A DNA stretch of 64,000 bases from Alkalibacillus aidingensis (GCF_014595945.1 NZ_JABXWU010000002.1:124001-188000); one strand, 5' to 3'. Shown: positions 18,468-30,312, counted from the first letter of the stretch. Translations and numbers: made by a program. The notes: generated from the sequence alone by a model not told the origin.

Positions 18468-19484
18468 TTAATCCCATTGGTGTGCTTTTATTAATTGTTC
18501 GATGACTGGGTGTTGTTGTTTGGCCTTGTGCCACAGTTGTTCTGCTCGTTCGTGCTGACCCGTTTGCTTTAGAGCATAACCATACCATAAATAATAACTC
18601 ATATAATTAGCAGCTTTTCCTTTAGGAATTCGCTCAAATCGTTCAACTGCTGATTGGCATTGACCGATCTGGGCCATAAGGATCGCTAACTTCATTTTCT
18701 TCTCATCATAAGTAGGATAAGTATTTTCCAAGCAGCTATATAAATAGTCACGCTTCGTACCAAGGCCAAGTTGATGATAAAAATAAACCAGATTGATTCG
18801 GCTATGCAATGATTGGGGGTCCTGTTCAAACCACCCTTCCTCTAATGTAAGTGCTTCTTCTCGGTCACCTAATTGAAAGAGTGCATAGGCATACTCATGT
18901 TTAGCTGGAAAATACTCAGGATAAATAGTCATTAAGTCCTCTAAAACTTGGAGTGCTTCACCCCACTCCTCATGCTCTAAATGGAAAAATGCCGTTTCCT
19001 GATAAATAATAAACTCATCTTCATCATCGATCTCAACATCTTCATCTTCAATTTCTTCAAACATGACTTGGTTGATGACTTTAATTAAGTCTTCAACTTC
19101 TTCTTTAAAGTCACCATCCGTATCTTTTTCTAAATATAAATTTGCATACCTTTTAGCCTCATAAAATAACCCTAAATGGGCATGATTGTTAGCTAAAAGA
19201 TAATAACAGTCCACGTAATCGTCATCATGTGTTTCTAAAACCTTTTGTAATAAATCATTAGCAAGATGATATTGGTGGAGTTCTGTATATAATACTGATA
19301 ATTGGCATAGGTAAAGCGCATTTGTCGGCGCATGGTCTATTGCCTTTTTCAGCCATTTTTCCGCTTTTTTGAAATTTTTCCTTTTAAAGGCTTTTATTCC
19401 GCAAGAAAAATAAAAGTCACCGTCATTTCGAAATGTCGCTATATTTTCAGTTGGATTAGTTGTTTGTTCAGACCTGGTTGGCAT
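18468..19484 (-). CDS. Tetratricopeptide-repeat protein, YvcD-like
   Basis: 338 residues, soluble and acidic, made of TPR helices. Repeats are visible at about 25-58 (YFSCGIKAFKRKNFKKAEKW), 59-92 (YLCQLSVLYTELHQYHLAND) and 95-128. After an acidic linker at about 145-165 (EEIEDEDVEIDDEDEF) further repeats run to the C-terminus. Such proteins act as scaffolds; no enzyme domain is present. Its position beside trxB matches B. subtilis YvcD. The partner is unknown. Confidence 0.8.
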   Translation of the reverse strand: MPTRSEQTTNPTENIATFRNDGDFYFSCGIKAFKRKNFKKAEKWLKKAIDHAPTNALYLCQLSVLYTELHQYHLANDLLQKVLETHDDDYVDCYYLLANNHAHLGLFYEAKRYANLYLEKDTDGDFKEEVEDLIKVINQVMFEEIEDEDVEIDDEDEFIIYQETAFFHLEHEEWGEALQVLEDLMTIYPEYFPAKHEYAYALFQLGDREEALTLEEGWFEQDPQSLHSRINLVYFYHQLGLGTKRDYLYSCLENTYPTYDEKKMKLAILMAQIGQCQSAVERFERIPKGKAANYMSYYLWYGYALKQTGQHERAEQLWHKAKQQHPVIEQLIKAHQWD

Positions 19485-19601
19485 AGAGTCCTCCTAGTAA
19501 AACACGATCATGATACTTCTATTATATCATATTCTATCACGGCTTTCGGTAGGCTCCATGTTAAAGTTTTGTTGATATTCTACCTGCAATCTGAATAAAC
19601 T

Positions 19602-21257
19602 CTACTTTAATTCAACCATTCCAACAGAAGACGTGGTCATTTCCTCTTCTAGTTCGCGAGTGTATTGAACAGTTGTGTCTAAATCCCAGCCTAAATAGTT
19701 TTTCATCACTTGGATGACTCCTTCTTTATGTTGAATGACCCAATCTATATCGAAAAATAACGCTCCAGTTCGACGTGTGAAGAAATCAACTGGTTTATAA
19801 ATAGCTTCGTGTTCAAGACAGTAAATTAATTCAGCGTATACTTCTTTTGCAATCGGTATATGATTAGGAGCTGTTTGGTAAAGGTGCATTATCTGATCAG
19901 TATTAGCTCCGTACCGATTAATCCAACGCAGTAGTAACTTTTTAGGGAAATCGTGTTCTTCTGCTTCACGAATTTTTTCCTGAATGTACTGAGCAAATCC
20001 TCGTGATCCACCAACTTCCCCACCAGCAATAGGCTGACGTTTGGTTTGTGAGCGTTGGTATGGCTTGCCTGTATTCTCACTCAATCGCCTTGAGACTAAG
20101 TTCATCACCTGCTGACTCATTTTGCGATACCCTGTTAATTTTCCACCTGCAATCGAAATAAGACCTGAGTCAGATTGAATCATTTCATCTTTTCTTGATA
20201 TTTCAGATGGGTCTTTCCCTTCTTCATAAATAAGTGGACGAATTCCAGCCCAAGTAGATTCGATATCACCTGAAGATAAAAAGACCTCAGGGAACATGAA
20301 GCCAATTGCGTTCATGATATAATCGATATCAGCCTCTGTTACTGTTGGTGAGGTTAAATCACCCTCATATTGCGTATCCGTTGTTCCGACATAAGTTTTC
20401 CCGTCTCGAGGAATAGCAAAGACCATGCGACCGTCCGGTGTATCAAAATAGATTGCCTGCCTTAGTGGAAACTTGGATTGACTAAAGACTAAATGAACTC
20501 CTTTCGTGTGAAACAATTGCTTCCCTCGCTTAGATTGGTCCATCATTCGAACATCATCCACCCATGGGCCCGTTGCGTTAATAACTTGATGACTTCTAAT
20601 CTCATGTGCTTCATCGGTTATTAAATCACGTACTTTCACCCCTGTTACCCGGCCATCGTTATATAATAGCTGATCAACCTTCATATAATTAAAGGCGAGT
20701 GCCCCTTTTTCAACTGCTTTTTTGATAACTTCAATAGTTAGCCGAGCATCATCTGTTTTATATTCGACATAGTAACCACTACCTCTTAAGCCCTCTTCCT
20801 TTAACAAGGGTTCCCGTTTTAGCGTTTCTTTCCTCGATAACATTTGTCTGCGTTCTAACTTCTTGACACGAGCTAAACGATCATATATACGTAAGCCGAT
20901 GTTAGTAGATAGTGGACCAAACGTTCCTTTTTTATAAAAAGGTAGCATCATCCATTCCGGAGTAGTGATATGTGGGCCATTTTGATAAACAACCTCACGT
21001 TCTTTACCGACTTCGGATACCAGTTTTACCTCGAAGTTTTTTAAGTAGCGAAGTCCTCCATGGATCAGTTTTGTCGAACGACTAGACGTACCTGCCGCAA
21101 AGTCTTGCATATCCAATACAGCTACTTTATACCCTCTAGTCGCTGCATCTAAAGCAATTCCTGCCCCAGTGATTCCGCCACCAATCACAAGGACATCCAA
21201 CTGATCATTTAAGGCTTCTTTTGACACTTGGCGGTTTTGATTCGTAAATGTGCACAC
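19602..21257 (-). CDS. glpD: Aerobic glycerol-3-phosphate dehydrogenase
   Basis: About 551 residues. The FAD-binding VLVIGGGITGAGIALDAATRG is followed by GTSSRSTKLIHGGLRYL and, later, GGKLTGYRKM, all standard for GlpD. It oxidises glycerol-3-phosphate to dihydroxyacetone phosphate at the membrane and feeds electrons to menaquinone. The start chosen is GTG at 21,257, because AAAGGA sits eight bases upstream; the in-frame ATG at 21,266 overlaps that site, and the longest frame (to 21,326) runs inside glpK. It is the second gene of a glpK-glpD operon. Confidence 0.93.
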   Translation of the reverse strand: MCTFTNQNRQVSKEALNDQLDVLVIGGGITGAGIALDAATRGYKVAVLDMQDFAAGTSSRSTKLIHGGLRYLKNFEVKLVSEVGKEREVVYQNGPHITTPEWMMLPFYKKGTFGPLSTNIGLRIYDRLARVKKLERRQMLSRKETLKREPLLKEEGLRGSGYYVEYKTDDARLTIEVIKKAVEKGALAFNYMKVDQLLYNDGRVTGVKVRDLITDEAHEIRSHQVINATGPWVDDVRMMDQSKRGKQLFHTKGVHLVFSQSKFPLRQAIYFDTPDGRMVFAIPRDGKTYVGTTDTQYEGDLTSPTVTEADIDYIMNAIGFMFPEVFLSSGDIESTWAGIRPLIYEEGKDPSEISRKDEMIQSDSGLISIAGGKLTGYRKMSQQVMNLVSRRLSENTGKPYQRSQTKRQPIAGGEVGGSRGFAQYIQEKIREAEEHDFPKKLLLRWINRYGANTDQIMHLYQTAPNHIPIAKEVYAELIYCLEHEAIYKPVDFFTRRTGALFFDIDWVIQHKEGVIQVMKNYLGWDLDTTVQYTRELEEEMTTSSVGMVELK

Positions 21258-21279
21258 GTCCAACATCCTTTCTGACGAT

Positions 21280-22800
<1,521 letters not shown>

Positions 22801-22921
22801 TTAACGACTTGTATTTTATTCCATTTTATCGAAAAGCAGAGTAGAACTAAAGGAAAGTTCATTTGAAAGTTCGGTTAATTGGAATAAATAGATCTTCAAT
22901 ACTAGTTTTCATCTTGGGAAG

Positions 22922-22972
22922 AAAAAACACACGTATTAAACCTAATACGATCGTTGTTTAATACATGTGTTT
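22922..22972 (-). terminator. Strong terminator after yvoF
   Basis: A 17-bp arm (AAACACATGTATTAAAC read on the minus strand) pairs with GTTTAATACGTGTGTTT with one G-U, and is followed by TTTTTTC. It ends the hprK-lgt-yvoD-ppaX-yvoF operon. Confidence 0.9.
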
Positions 22973-22985
22973 CGATGTGATTGAA

Positions 22986-23516
22986 TTATTTTTTTGATTT
23001 TTGTTTCTCAGCTTGTTTTCTTTGTTCCATTTCTTCTTTCGTATAGATCACTCGCATCGGATTACCACCCACAAAGGCTCCTGCCGGGACATTTTCATGA
23101 ACCAAGGTTGCAGCTGATACCACGGCACCGTCAGCGATTGTCACACCTGGTAGAATCGTACAATTAGCCCCAATCATAACCTCATCTCCAATGATGACAT
23201 CACCTAAGCGGTACTCTTTGATGAGATATTCATGCGCCAAAATCGTCGTATTGTACCCGACAATGGCATTTTTACCGATATAAATTTTTTCAGGAAACAT
23301 AACATCTGGCATCACCATTAAAGCGAGTGCGGTCTGGTCATCAATTTTCATACGTAAAAATCGTCGGTACATCCAGTTTTTTAACTTTAATGATGGGGAA
23401 TAGCGCCCCAGTTGAATAAAGATAAAGTTTTTCATCACTTTAAACAAAGGGACTGTATCGTAAATTTGCCATAGTGAATTGGATTTGGACACAGGGTATC
23501 GCTTTGTCTTTCGCAT
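22986..23516 (-). CDS. yvoF: Left-handed beta-helix acetyltransferase, YvoF-like
   Basis: 176 residues with hexapeptide repeats of the trimeric acetyltransferase family. These include KIYIGKNAIVGYNTTILAHE, VIIGDEVMIGANCTILPGVT and IADGAVVSAATLV, ending in GGNPMRVIY. The acceptor is unknown. It is the last gene of the hprK operon with 4 bp to ppaX, the same order as in B. subtilis. Confidence 0.88.
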   Translation of the reverse strand: MRKTKRYPVSKSNSLWQIYDTVPLFKVMKNFIFIQLGRYSPSLKLKNWMYRRFLRMKIDDQTALALMVMPDVMFPEKIYIGKNAIVGYNTTILAHEYLIKEYRLGDVIIGDEVMIGANCTILPGVTIADGAVVSAATLVHENVPAGAFVGGNPMRVIYTKEEMEQRKQAEKQKSKK

Positions 23517-23520
23517 CTGA

Positions 23521-24159
23521 TCACTCCTCGACTATTTTGAGCAAATCAGAGATGTGTTCTAAAACGTAATCTGGCTCTAACCACTCGATAAACTCCCGAC
23601 CTTTGGCTGACCAAGAAACACCTGCTGTTTTAGTGCCTGCGTGCTGCCCTGCATGAACATCGTGGGAGTTATCACCGATCATGAGCGTTGTTTCAGCTTC
23701 ACCATCTAAAGCCTTCATCCCTTTTAATACTGGCTCTGGGTCCGGCTTAGCTTGATTAACATCATCTAAACCAATAACGACATCAAAAAATTCGTCTAAT
23801 CCCGTTAACTCTAACCCTTTAATGGCCGTACTTCTAATCTTGGTTGTAACAATGGCCATCGGAATGCCTTTTTCATGCAATGATTTGATCGTTTCATAAA
23901 CACCATCGTACATTTGGATATAAGCATCATGATTGGCTAAGTTATGCTCACGATAGGTCTGCATCATTTCATCCACTTGGTCAGGTAGTACCTGCTCAAA
24001 AGTGTCTCTTAATGGTGGCCCGATAAACTTTAAAATATCTTCACGTTGATACTCTTGATCGGTATATTGCTGCAAGGTATGTTTAAACGATTCAATAATT
24101 AATTCATTGGAATCAATTAACGTTCCATCTAAGTCAAATAGTAATGTCTTGATTGTCAT
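23521..24159 (-). CDS. ppaX: Pyrophosphatase PpaX
   Basis: 212 residues of the HAD superfamily. Motif I is LFDLDGTLID at the N-terminus (nucleophile Asp9), motif II the threonine in MAIVTTKIRSTA, motif III the lysine in QAKPDPEPVL, and motif IV MIGDNSHDVHAG. PpaX hydrolyses the pyrophosphate made when HPrK dephosphorylates HPr-Ser-P, which explains its place in the hprK operon. Start overlaps the yvoD stop (ATGA). Confidence 0.92.
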   Translation of the reverse strand: MTIKTLLFDLDGTLIDSNELIIESFKHTLQQYTDQEYQREDILKFIGPPLRDTFEQVLPDQVDEMMQTYREHNLANHDAYIQMYDGVYETIKSLHEKGIPMAIVTTKIRSTAIKGLELTGLDEFFDVVIGLDDVNQAKPDPEPVLKGMKALDGEAETTLMIGDNSHDVHAGQHAGTKTAGVSWSAKGREFIEWLEPDYVLEHISDLLKIVEE

Positions 24160-25106
24160 ACGACTGCATCCTCTCTCGTTTCGTGTTCCTTATTCTTCTC
24201 CATTCGCTTCCAAATATAAGCAATCAGTGCCGTTAATAGGATAGCTGCGACTAAGCGAATTAATAACAGTGGCCATACCGGTATCCCCAGTGGTACAAAG
24301 ACAAGGGTATCCTCAACAACAGCGTGACAAGTAACTAAGAAGATCAAAACGAGCGTCATATCCTTTTTCGATACATTGTCTTCTTTCACGGCTTGAATCA
24401 TAAGGCCAGCTCCATAAGCTAAACCAATCGTTAAGCCAGCAACTAGAGTCATTGAAGCATTTTTTTGAACGCCAATCACTTTCGTCATCGGTGCTAGCTT
24501 ATTTGACATCCAATCTAGCCACTTTTGATCGCGCATCCATTGAATTGCAACCATAAGTGGAATAACAATCGCTGCTAGTTGCAAGATACTGATAAATGCG
24601 GTCTGTATAGCAGTAAATACAATTTCTGCCCAACCCTCAGGAGAAGACCCTTCATTAGAAATCAAACCGTATTGAGCAAGCTCACCTCCACCTTGCCAAA
24701 ACAAGTTAATCATTACAGCCGCAAACATCGCAAGACCGACCCTAACGCTCATAATTAGCCAAAAGTTAACCCCTACTTTGGAAGCGACGGCCGATTCGAT
24801 AATTAAATTATGAGAAAATGATAGCATGATCGCTAAGATAAAAACTTCTTTCACAGTGAAATCAAAGCTAACAATAGCCCCGATTCCGGCATATAGATTC
24901 AGTAGGTTACCGAGGACAAGCGGTACAGCCGCTTCTCCCGGTAACCCAAAGAATCTCATAATTGGCTCCAACCAGCTAATGAGCATCGGAAATACTGGCG
25001 TGTAACGGAGCATCATAACAATCACGGTAATTGGAAAAATAATTTTCCCTAAAGCCCATGTAACTGAAAATCCACTTTGTAATCCTTTTTTTAGCGTTTC
25101 ATTCAA
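24156..25106 (-). CDS. yvoD: Nucleoside-recognition (gate) domain membrane protein, YvoD-like
   Basis: 316 residues with about eight membrane helices and two gate-like segments, LVLGNLLNLYAGIGAIVSFD and LIFLVTCHAVVEDTLVFVPL. Proteins of this type are believed to move small molecules or ions across the membrane, but the substrate is not known. It is held between lgt and ppaX as in B. subtilis, with 25 bp to lgt and a 4-bp overlap with ppaX. Confidence 0.88.
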   Translation of the reverse strand: MNETLKKGLQSGFSVTWALGKIIFPITVIVMMLRYTPVFPMLISWLEPIMRFFGLPGEAAVPLVLGNLLNLYAGIGAIVSFDFTVKEVFILAIMLSFSHNLIIESAVASKVGVNFWLIMSVRVGLAMFAAVMINLFWQGGGELAQYGLISNEGSSPEGWAEIVFTAIQTAFISILQLAAIVIPLMVAIQWMRDQKWLDWMSNKLAPMTKVIGVQKNASMTLVAGLTIGLAYGAGLMIQAVKEDNVSKKDMTLVLIFLVTCHAVVEDTLVFVPLGIPVWPLLLIRLVAAILLTALIAYIWKRMEKNKEHETREDAVV

Positions 25107-25131
25107 CTCCAGAACTCCCTTTTCCTAATGG

Positions 25132-26025
25132 TTATTTTTTCTTTTTATTTTTCTGCTTTTGCCCAGCTTTTTGTGACTTACCTTTTTTACGTTTATTCAA
25201 ATTGGTTCCGTCATACAGCTCATCAGCATAACCTTGTTTCTTTCTGTAGTACATTAAGAATAAACTACCGACAATTAATAAGATCGAAACTAACTGAGCA
25301 GTGCGCAACTCACCGATTAAATAGAGACTGTCAGTTCGCATCCCCTCAATAAAGAAACGACCAAATGAATACCAAATGAGGTAACTTAAGAAAATCACAC
25401 CTCGACGTGGATTCACTTTATATCGTAGGATGAGCAAGAAGATAATTCCTAGCGCACTCCACATCGATTCATATAAAAATGTCGGGTGATGATAAACACC
25501 ATCGACACACATATTATTCATAATCCAGCTTGGAATGTACTGGTGGAAACTTTGATAAACTTCTTGTGAAATCGGACCCCCATAAGCCTCTTGGTTCATA
25601 AAGTTCCCCCAACGGCCCAACATTTGCCCGATCAAAATACTTGGTGCAGCAATATCAGCAATCTTCCAGAATGATACGTTCTTGATCTTTGCATAAAAAT
25701 AAGCAACTAACAACGCACCAATCAATCCACCGTGAATCGCCAAGCCACCTTCACGGATATCAATAATTTCTATTAACGAGTTATAGCGTTCCCACTCAAA
25801 AATGACGTAATATAATCTAGCACCAATAATCGCTGCTGGAATGGCAAAGACTAGTAAATCGACGAAAAAGTCCTTATGTAAGCCTAATCTTTTAGCTTCT
25901 TTTGTGGCTACAATCAGACCAATTAAAGCACCCAGCATAATCAAAAAACCGTACCAGAATACAGGTAAAGGCCCTAGCTCGATAAATACTCGGTCATACG
26001 GTTCATATGCACAAGCTTCATACAT
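25132..26025 (-). CDS. lgt: Prolipoprotein diacylglyceryl transferase
   Basis: 297 residues with seven membrane helices. The Lgt signature is [34 protein letters not shown] and the C-terminal [14 protein letters not shown] are also conserved. It attaches diacylglycerol to the lipobox cysteine of prolipoproteins, such as the cytochrome at 42,304. It ends with an unusually lysine-rich tail ([20 protein letters not shown]), likely cytoplasmic. ATG at 26,025 follows GGGGGAG. Confidence 0.95.
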   Translation of the reverse strand: MYEACAYEPYDRVFIELGPLPVFWYGFLIMLGALIGLIVATKEAKRLGLHKDFFVDLLVFAIPAAIIGARLYYVIFEWERYNSLIEIIDIREGGLAIHGGLIGALLVAYFYAKIKNVSFWKIADIAAPSILIGQMLGRWGNFMNQEAYGGPISQEVYQSFHQYIPSWIMNNMCVDGVYHHPTFLYESMWSALGIIFLLILRYKVNPRRGVIFLSYLIWYSFGRFFIEGMRTDSLYLIGELRTAQLVSILLIVGSLFLMYYRKKQGYADELYDGTNLNKRKKGKSQKAGQKQKNKKKK

Positions 26026-26038
26026 GATCTACTCCCCC

Positions 26039-26974
26039 TTATTCTATTTCGTTATGATCGACGTCTATGACAGCATTTAACCTTTCAGAAAACTCCTCTG
26101 CCGTATTCACACCCATTTTCTTTAAACGGAAATTCATCGCTGCAACCTCAATAATAACCGATAAGTTACGCCCTGGACGAACCGGGATTGTTGCTTTTGG
26201 CAAACGAACATCCATAATTTTCATCGTTTCTTCATCAAGACCTAGCCGGTCATACTGCTTCTCAGCATCCCAGAGCTCTAAATTAGCTACTAATGAGATT
26301 CGTTTAAAATTACGAACCGCTCCTGCACCAAAAAGCGTCATCACATTGATAATTCCTAATCCCCGTATTTCCAGTAAGTGTTCGATTAAATTCGGTGGGT
26401 TGCCAATCAACGTATCATAATCCTCCTGGCGAATTTCAACATTATCATCTGCCACTAAACGGTGGCCACGTTTAACTAGCTCTAGTGCTGTTTCACTCTT
26501 TCCGATTCCACTTTGACCAGTTATTAAGACACCTACACCATACACATCGACTAAAACGCCGTGCACTGCCGTAGTTGGAGCAAATTTCGTTTCTAAAAAG
26601 TTCGTCAGACGACTAATGACACGAGTCGTTTTATATGGCGATCGCATCACCGGAACTCCGGCCTGATCTGCCGCCTCTTTAAGCGCATTCGGAACTTCCA
26701 TACCACGAGTAATCACAATCCCAGGAGTCACATCTGTACACAAATTCTCCATACGATCACGTACCTCAGGCTCCGTCAAATCATACAAAAACGAAACCTC
26801 CGTACGCCCCATTAACTGTAAACGTTCTTTAGGATAATGGGTGAAATACCCCGCCATTTCCATACCAGGACGAGAAATGTCACTGGTGACAATCTCACGG
26901 TGGACACCGTCTTTTCCGGCTACTAATTCAAGTTCAAATCGATCAATCAAATCCTGCGTACGGACTTTAACCAT
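26039..26974 (-). CDS. hprK: HPr kinase/phosphorylase
   Basis: 311 residues. The N-terminal domain is followed by the catalytic domain with Walker A GQSGIGKS at residues 153-160 and the family signature [20 protein letters not shown]. It phosphorylates and dephosphorylates Ser46 of HPr and Crh, the central switch of carbon catabolite repression. It leads the operon hprK-lgt-yvoD-ppaX-yvoF; lgt begins 13 bp later. Confidence 0.97.
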   Translation of the reverse strand: MVKVRTQDLIDRFELELVAGKDGVHREIVTSDISRPGMEMAGYFTHYPKERLQLMGRTEVSFLYDLTEPEVRDRMENLCTDVTPGIVITRGMEVPNALKEAADQAGVPVMRSPYKTTRVISRLTNFLETKFAPTTAVHGVLVDVYGVGVLITGQSGIGKSETALELVKRGHRLVADDNVEIRQEDYDTLIGNPPNLIEHLLEIRGLGIINVMTLFGAGAVRNFKRISLVANLELWDAEKQYDRLGLDEETMKIMDVRLPKATIPVRPGRNLSVIIEVAAMNFRLKKMGVNTAEEFSERLNAVIDVDHNEIE

Positions 26975-27137
26975 CCGTATCTCCTCCTATGTTATAGCTA
27001 TTAATCACACAAATTTTCTTAGGTTGTTTAGTCCATAAAATCGTTCATAATTACAAATTTAACTATATCACAAAACAATCATAATCGATATGAATCAATC
27101 TGACAATTGAAGGGTACTGGAGAGGGTTCTTCACCTG

Positions 27138-27580
27138 AAAATCGGATCGTTGTCGCTCACGATCGGATTCGTCTCCTGAGCGTCGGATGTATCCCTCTCA
27201 CAGTCGGACATAGATCGCTCTCAGTCGAATCAACCCTCTCCACAGTCGGACAGACCCCTCTCTCAGTCGGATTAACCCTCGCCACAGACGGACAGAGATC
27301 GCTCTCAGTCGAATCAACCCTCGCCACAGTCGGACAGACCCCTCTCTCAGTCGGATCAACCCTCTCCACAGACGGACAGACCCCTCTCTCAGTCGGATTA
27401 ACCCTCTCCACAGTCGAACAGACCCCTCTCTCAGTCGGATTAACCCTCTCCACAGTCGAACAGACCCCTCTCTCAGTCGGATTAACCCTCTCCACAGTCG
27501 GATTAACCCTCGCCACAGTCGGACAGACACCTCTCTCAGTCGGATCAACCCTCGCCACAGTCGGACAGCCCCCTCTCAGT
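27138..27580. repeat. Tandem array 2: 21-bp units, core in opposite orientation
   Basis: This fills most of the 650-bp gap between hprK and yvlD. Nineteen cores of the form CAGTCGGA (complement TCCGACTG) occur in exact 21-bp register from 27,180 to 27,558, with one or two degenerate units before. Tails alternate between two types (AAGGGAGAGG-like and ACAGACCCC-like), giving a 42-bp higher-order unit. Relative to arrays 1 and 3 the core points the other way. Frames stay open on both strands but show no credible start signals and are not called genes. Confidence 0.95.
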
Positions 27581-27590
27581 TCCTAACAAC

Positions 27591-27617
27591 AAAAAAACTT
27601 GGCTTTCGCCAAGTTTT
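27591..27617 (-). terminator. Terminator of yvlD
   Basis: AAAACTTGGC / GCCAAGTTTT with a 4-nt loop, followed by a run of T on the minus strand. It lies directly beside the edge of array 2. Confidence 0.9.
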
Positions 27618-27631
27618 CTACAACTTCTTCT

Positions 27632-27988
27632 TTATCGAACAACTTGTTTAAATAAGCTTTGTAACAACACATTTAAAATCGAGATGATAATTGAGGCAAT
27701 GAGTGCCCACCCGAAGCCGTCGATCACAAAGGTGTCGCCAATAATCCATTGGGCTAGCATTAAGGTAATCGCATTAATCACAAACAAAAACAAACCTAAT
27801 GTGATAAAAGTGATTGGTAAGGTGAATAGGACTAAAATAGGTTTTACAATTACATTTAATATCGACAATATAAAACTCGCTAGTAGGGCGATCCCAAAGT
27901 CTTCAATATAAAAAGCTTCAAATAATTCTGCCACTGCAATAATCGCGATGGCGTTTACGATAATGGCGATTAACCAGTTTTTTAACAT
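27632..27988 (-). CDS. yvlD: YvlD-like four-helix membrane protein (phage_holin_4_2 family)
   Basis: 118 residues with four membrane helices, including GIALLASFILSILNVIVKPI and the near-copy GWALIASIIISILNVLLQSL. It belongs to the YvlD group, named after a holin family but chromosomal and not phage-linked. It follows the yvlB-like gene by 27 bp. B. subtilis has yvlABCD at this place; here yvlA and yvlC are absent. The operon there belongs to cell-envelope stress control. Confidence 0.85.
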   Translation of the reverse strand: MLKNWLIAIIVNAIAIIAVAELFEAFYIEDFGIALLASFILSILNVIVKPILVLFTLPITFITLGLFLFVINAITLMLAQWIIGDTFVIDGFGWALIASIIISILNVLLQSLFKQVVR

Positions 27989-28015
27989 ACTTCATAACCC
28001 CTTTAATGAACCAGC

Positions 28016-29107
28016 TTACTTAGAGATATTATAGACTCTTATACTGCCCGTTTTTGTAGAAAGATCGACGTCGAAATACTCTTCTCCTTCTTCAGCATAG
28101 ATGAATTGGGTGACTTTTTTCATCATCTGCTCATCTAATCGTTTGACTTTTGCACGAGGAAGGTCAATATCTACACTACTTACAGTTGTACTAGCTGTTC
28201 CATTGATATACATATCCTTTGGCACATATAACTGAATTGATCCTGTTGCGACATTTAAGTCGGCGTGCCGAGCGTCATCATTATGGACATAAACACGAAC
28301 ACTTCCTGTAGTCACATTGGTATTAATTTGATCAACTTCTCCATCGTAAAATACAGAGCCTGTAACAGTGTCTAATTTGACTTTACTTAATTTAGTTTCA
28401 TCCATGCGAACCGATCCATGCTTCGTATCGACATATAACGTCTCTCCAGTAAAGTCAAACATCTTTACGCTTCCGTTAACCGTTGAAATACGGGCAGAAG
28501 TCCATATGATACCGTGAGCTTTAATCGAGCCATTAATGGTTTTAATAAACACGTTTTCATATTGCTGTTTTGGTAAATGGACTTTCAAATCGATGGAAAT
28601 ATCTTTTCGATCTTGTTCAATTTTCAGCATGTCATTTTCATTACTAATAGAGAATGATTGATCAAAGATTCGGTCGGCTCGATCTTGGTCGGTTTCTTTA
28701 AAAACTTTTGCTTTCACATAGATTTCAACATTCTCTTCTTCTGTTGGAATAAATTCCAATGTCCCATTAGCTAAATCGATATTCAAATGCTTCACATGGT
28801 CTTTGGAATAATCATACGTTCGCTTCACTACTGAATGATTGAAACTAAATTCAAACGGGCCATCCTTCACTCGTTGGAAAGTATCATCAATAAAATTGAA
28901 GATTCCTTCAGTAAAGTTCTTCAAGTCACGTTTTAACGTTTTGGAAAAATCACCAGATGACTCTTGTTTTTCAGACGTTTTCTCAGTGTTCGTTTGGCTT
29001 TCCTTTGCCTCAGCTTGATCCAGGGCCTCTAACCATTCATCAGCCTCTTCTGCTGTAATATGCCCTTCTTCTAGTAAATTTAGTATCTTTCTTCTCTTTT
29101 CACTCAT
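28016..29107 (-). CDS. yvlB: YvlB-like protein (DUF4097 beta domain, SHOCT-like start)
   Basis: 363 residues. The first 35 (RRKILNLLEEGHITAEEADE) are the short helical SHOCT-like module. A linker rich in Glu, Lys and Ser follows, and residues 130-360 form repeating beta strands (TINGSIKAHGIIW, STVNGSVKMFDFTG, DTVTGSVFYDGEV) of the DUF4097 beta-solenoid kind. Related LiaX/YvlB proteins take part in envelope-stress sensing. It pairs with yvlD as in B. subtilis. Confidence 0.85.
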   Translation of the reverse strand: MSEKRRKILNLLEEGHITAEEADEWLEALDQAEAKESQTNTEKTSEKQESSGDFSKTLKRDLKNFTEGIFNFIDDTFQRVKDGPFEFSFNHSVVKRTYDYSKDHVKHLNIDLANGTLEFIPTEEENVEIYVKAKVFKETDQDRADRIFDQSFSISNENDMLKIEQDRKDISIDLKVHLPKQQYENVFIKTINGSIKAHGIIWTSARISTVNGSVKMFDFTGETLYVDTKHGSVRMDETKLSKVKLDTVTGSVFYDGEVDQINTNVTTGSVRVYVHNDDARHADLNVATGSIQLYVPKDMYINGTASTTVSSVDIDLPRAKVKRLDEQMMKKVTQFIYAEEGEEYFDVDLSTKTGSIRVYNISK

Positions 29108-29228
29108 AAGGATTTCCTCCTAATCGTTCCATCTTTCCTACTATTATACGGCAAAGATTAGAAGAAGGAATCAACCAATCGACTGAAAAATTCAATTCCA
29201 AGACTCCTACTAGAGACGGAGACTTTAA

Positions 29229-29918
29229 TTACTCATCTAATTCATCAACATCAATTCGATAAAAACTTTCGAATTGCAAGCGTTGTAATGCACTTTCATA
29301 TTCACCTATAAAATCGGAGCTCTCACGCATTTTACTTAACATGCCTTCTGCTTGTGAACGATGAGCTTTAATAGCTTCAAGTTTCTTTTCAAAAACCGAT
29401 TCGGTGTCGACAACGATATCTGGCTCGCCCAATACTTCATTGCGATTATTAATAATAGCTGTTGCCCATAGCTCCGGGCGATTTTCTGGCTCGATCCCTT
29501 TCACCGCTTCAAAGGCTGCTGCACCCATAGCATTGTGGTCGGGATGGACCGCATAAGGAGGGTAGAAAGTGATCACTAGTGTCGCTCCTAAATCGACAAT
29601 AAATTGCTTTAGGCGCTGTGCAATATCGTCGCGTGATTCAAATTCAACTGTTTTATCACGATAACCTAACATTTCTAAGTTCATATCTAATACATTACAA
29701 GCATCGATTAACTCCTGCTTGCGAATCTCTGGTAATGTTTCACGGTTAGCAAAAAACGGACTACCCATATTGCGCCCCATTTCCCCTAACGTTCCACAAA
29801 GATAAGTAACAGGAACGCCTGCTTCTCTAAAGTTTAAAATCGTACCAGATGTCCCAAAGGATTCATCATCTGGGTGTGGATAGATAATGACGACATGCTT
29901 ATGTTGTGAATAATCCAT
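29229..29918 (-). CDS. bshB2: Bacillithiol biosynthesis deacetylase BshB2
   Basis: 229 residues of the LmbE/PIG-L zinc deacetylase family. Metal ligands are in YPHPDDESFG and in VHPDHNAMG. It removes acetate from GlcNAc-malate in bacillithiol synthesis or acts on bacillithiol conjugates. It follows the yojF-like gene by 18 bp, the yojF-yojG pair of B. subtilis. Confidence 0.92.
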   Translation of the reverse strand: MDYSQHKHVVIIYPHPDDESFGTSGTILNFREAGVPVTYLCGTLGEMGRNMGSPFFANRETLPEIRKQELIDACNVLDMNLEMLGYRDKTVEFESRDDIAQRLKQFIVDLGATLVITFYPPYAVHPDHNAMGAAAFEAVKGIEPENRPELWATAIINNRNEVLGEPDIVVDTESVFEKKLEAIKAHRSQAEGMLSKMRESSDFIGEYESALQRLQFESFYRIDVDELDE

Positions 29919-29936
29919 TTCGTTGACTCCCCTTCC

Positions 29937-30293
29937 TTACATTCTAAATGGTTTAGGGCTGATTTGTAAGGCTACCATTAGGCGTCCTTGTTGGTCATGC
30001 CCAGCTAGTAATAATTGACCTTCATCATTAAACTCATAATCAGTTAACCCTTCAGCGTAAACCCAACCACCTGTCTTTAATCCAACACGGTACGTATCAA
30101 AGTCATCTGATTTAATAATCTTTCCACGTTCATATTTAATTTGGGCATTACGAATGTAAGCACCAACATTATGAGCTGTCTTATCAAAATGTTTGGCATA
30201 GGCGCCGTTGGTTGTTTCTAAATGAATATAGACAGGTTCATTAGCAAATTGATCGATATATTTTTGAACCTCTTCTTGATTGATCGTTTTCAT
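29937..30293 (-). CDS. yojF: YojF-family protein (DUF1806)
   Basis: 118 residues, soluble. EPVYIHLETTNGAYAKH and YRVGLKTGGWVYAEGLTDYE match the small DUF1806 family usually encoded beside BshB2. The role is unknown, probably linked to bacillithiol. It starts 19 bp after uvrA, so it may be read through from there. Confidence 0.85.
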   Translation of the reverse strand: MKTINQEEVQKYIDQFANEPVYIHLETTNGAYAKHFDKTAHNVGAYIRNAQIKYERGKIIKSDDFDTYRVGLKTGGWVYAEGLTDYEFNDEGQLLLAGHDQQGRLMVALQISPKPFRM

Positions 30294-30312
30294 GTGTATC
30301 CCCCCAGTAAAA

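Noticed and set aside
29200-29226. Hairpin after bshB2 as terminator
   Set aside because: CTCC/GGAG stem is short with a mismatch and lacks a T-run.
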